Positions 5,236 through 5,299 of a DNA stretch of 5,299 nt are shown here, one piece after another. Origin of the DNA: an uncultured Mycoplasma sp. (GTDB taxonomy: Bacteria > Bacillota_I > Bacilli_A > RF39 > UBA660). A program made the translations under genes and the position numbers. Every line of letters begins with the position of its first letter. Position 1 is the stretch's first letter. The notes under the pieces were generated by a model. That model was given only the letters and a program-made list of their open reading frames with translations, made no database searches and was not told the DNA's origin. Where the stretch lies: contig CANDSI010000094.1 in NCBI GenBank assembly GCA_947388575.1, positions 1-5,299 on the forward strand. Direction: 5' to 3'.

Positions 5236-5264
5236 TTTAAATCTCCTTTTTGTTAGCTCATGAC

Positions 5265-5270
5265 ATTATA
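5265..5270 (-). promoter_or_regulatory. Probable -10 box for rpoE
   Basis: TATAAT on the minus strand predicts a start near 5258 and a leader of about 23 nt before ATG 5235. No good -35 sits at 16-18 bp. An ATGACA at 5293-5298 is the nearest consensus-like box, but the spacer would be 22 bp. The promoter is therefore tentative. Confidence 0.4.
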
Positions 5271-5299
5271 TGTTTCTATTTTAAATTTGTGTTGTCATT

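Noticed and set aside
5265..5298. ATGACA/TATAAT as a complete rpoE promoter
   Set aside because: The spacer would be 22 bp, too long for a normal sigma-A promoter. Only the -10 is kept.

Overview
The window is AT-rich bacterial DNA from a low-GC Firmicute, most likely an uncultured Bacilli/Mollicutes-like lineage (for example RF39- or Erysipelotrichia-like gut bacteria). The clues are the delta subunit of RNA polymerase (RpoE), a DUF1146/YwzB-type small membrane protein, strong AT bias, sigma-A-like promoters and AGGAG-type ribosome binding sites. TGA is used as a stop codon (ends of the first gene and of the 98-residue gene) and Trp is TGG, so this is not a code-4 mycoplasma. The lineage is an inference.

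Left end (30-668, minus): an unrecognised 212-residue soluble protein, divergent from the next block. Positions 727-1649 (plus): an RpiB/LacA/LacB-type sugar-phosphate isomerase gene and a DUF1146 membrane-protein gene overlapping by one base. They are followed by a separately promoted 67-residue small-protein gene. A hairpin at 1662-1715 closes this block and probably also ends transcription coming the other way.

Positions 1669-5270 (minus, read right to left): rpoE (delta), prfA (release factor 1), a 315-residue protein made largely of 34-residue tandem repeats, a 98-residue helical protein, and prmC (the methyltransferase that modifies the GGQ glutamine of release factors). In many bacteria prmC directly follows prfA. 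Here two unrecognised helical genes sit between them. They are tightly linked to prmC by a 17-bp overlap and then an ATGA overlap, and the trio has its own promoter. rpoE and prfA each end in a small hairpin terminator whose descending arm or T-tract supplies the -35 box of the next gene's promoter.

The best candidate for something undescribed is the two-gene insert between prfA and prmC. It holds a solenoid-like 34-residue repeat array, with two units identical at 31 of 34 positions, and an extremely AT-rich partner gene (about 16% GC by hand count over 2401-2640, against about 37% over 3961-4200 in prfA). No RNA genes, CRISPR array or mobile element were seen.
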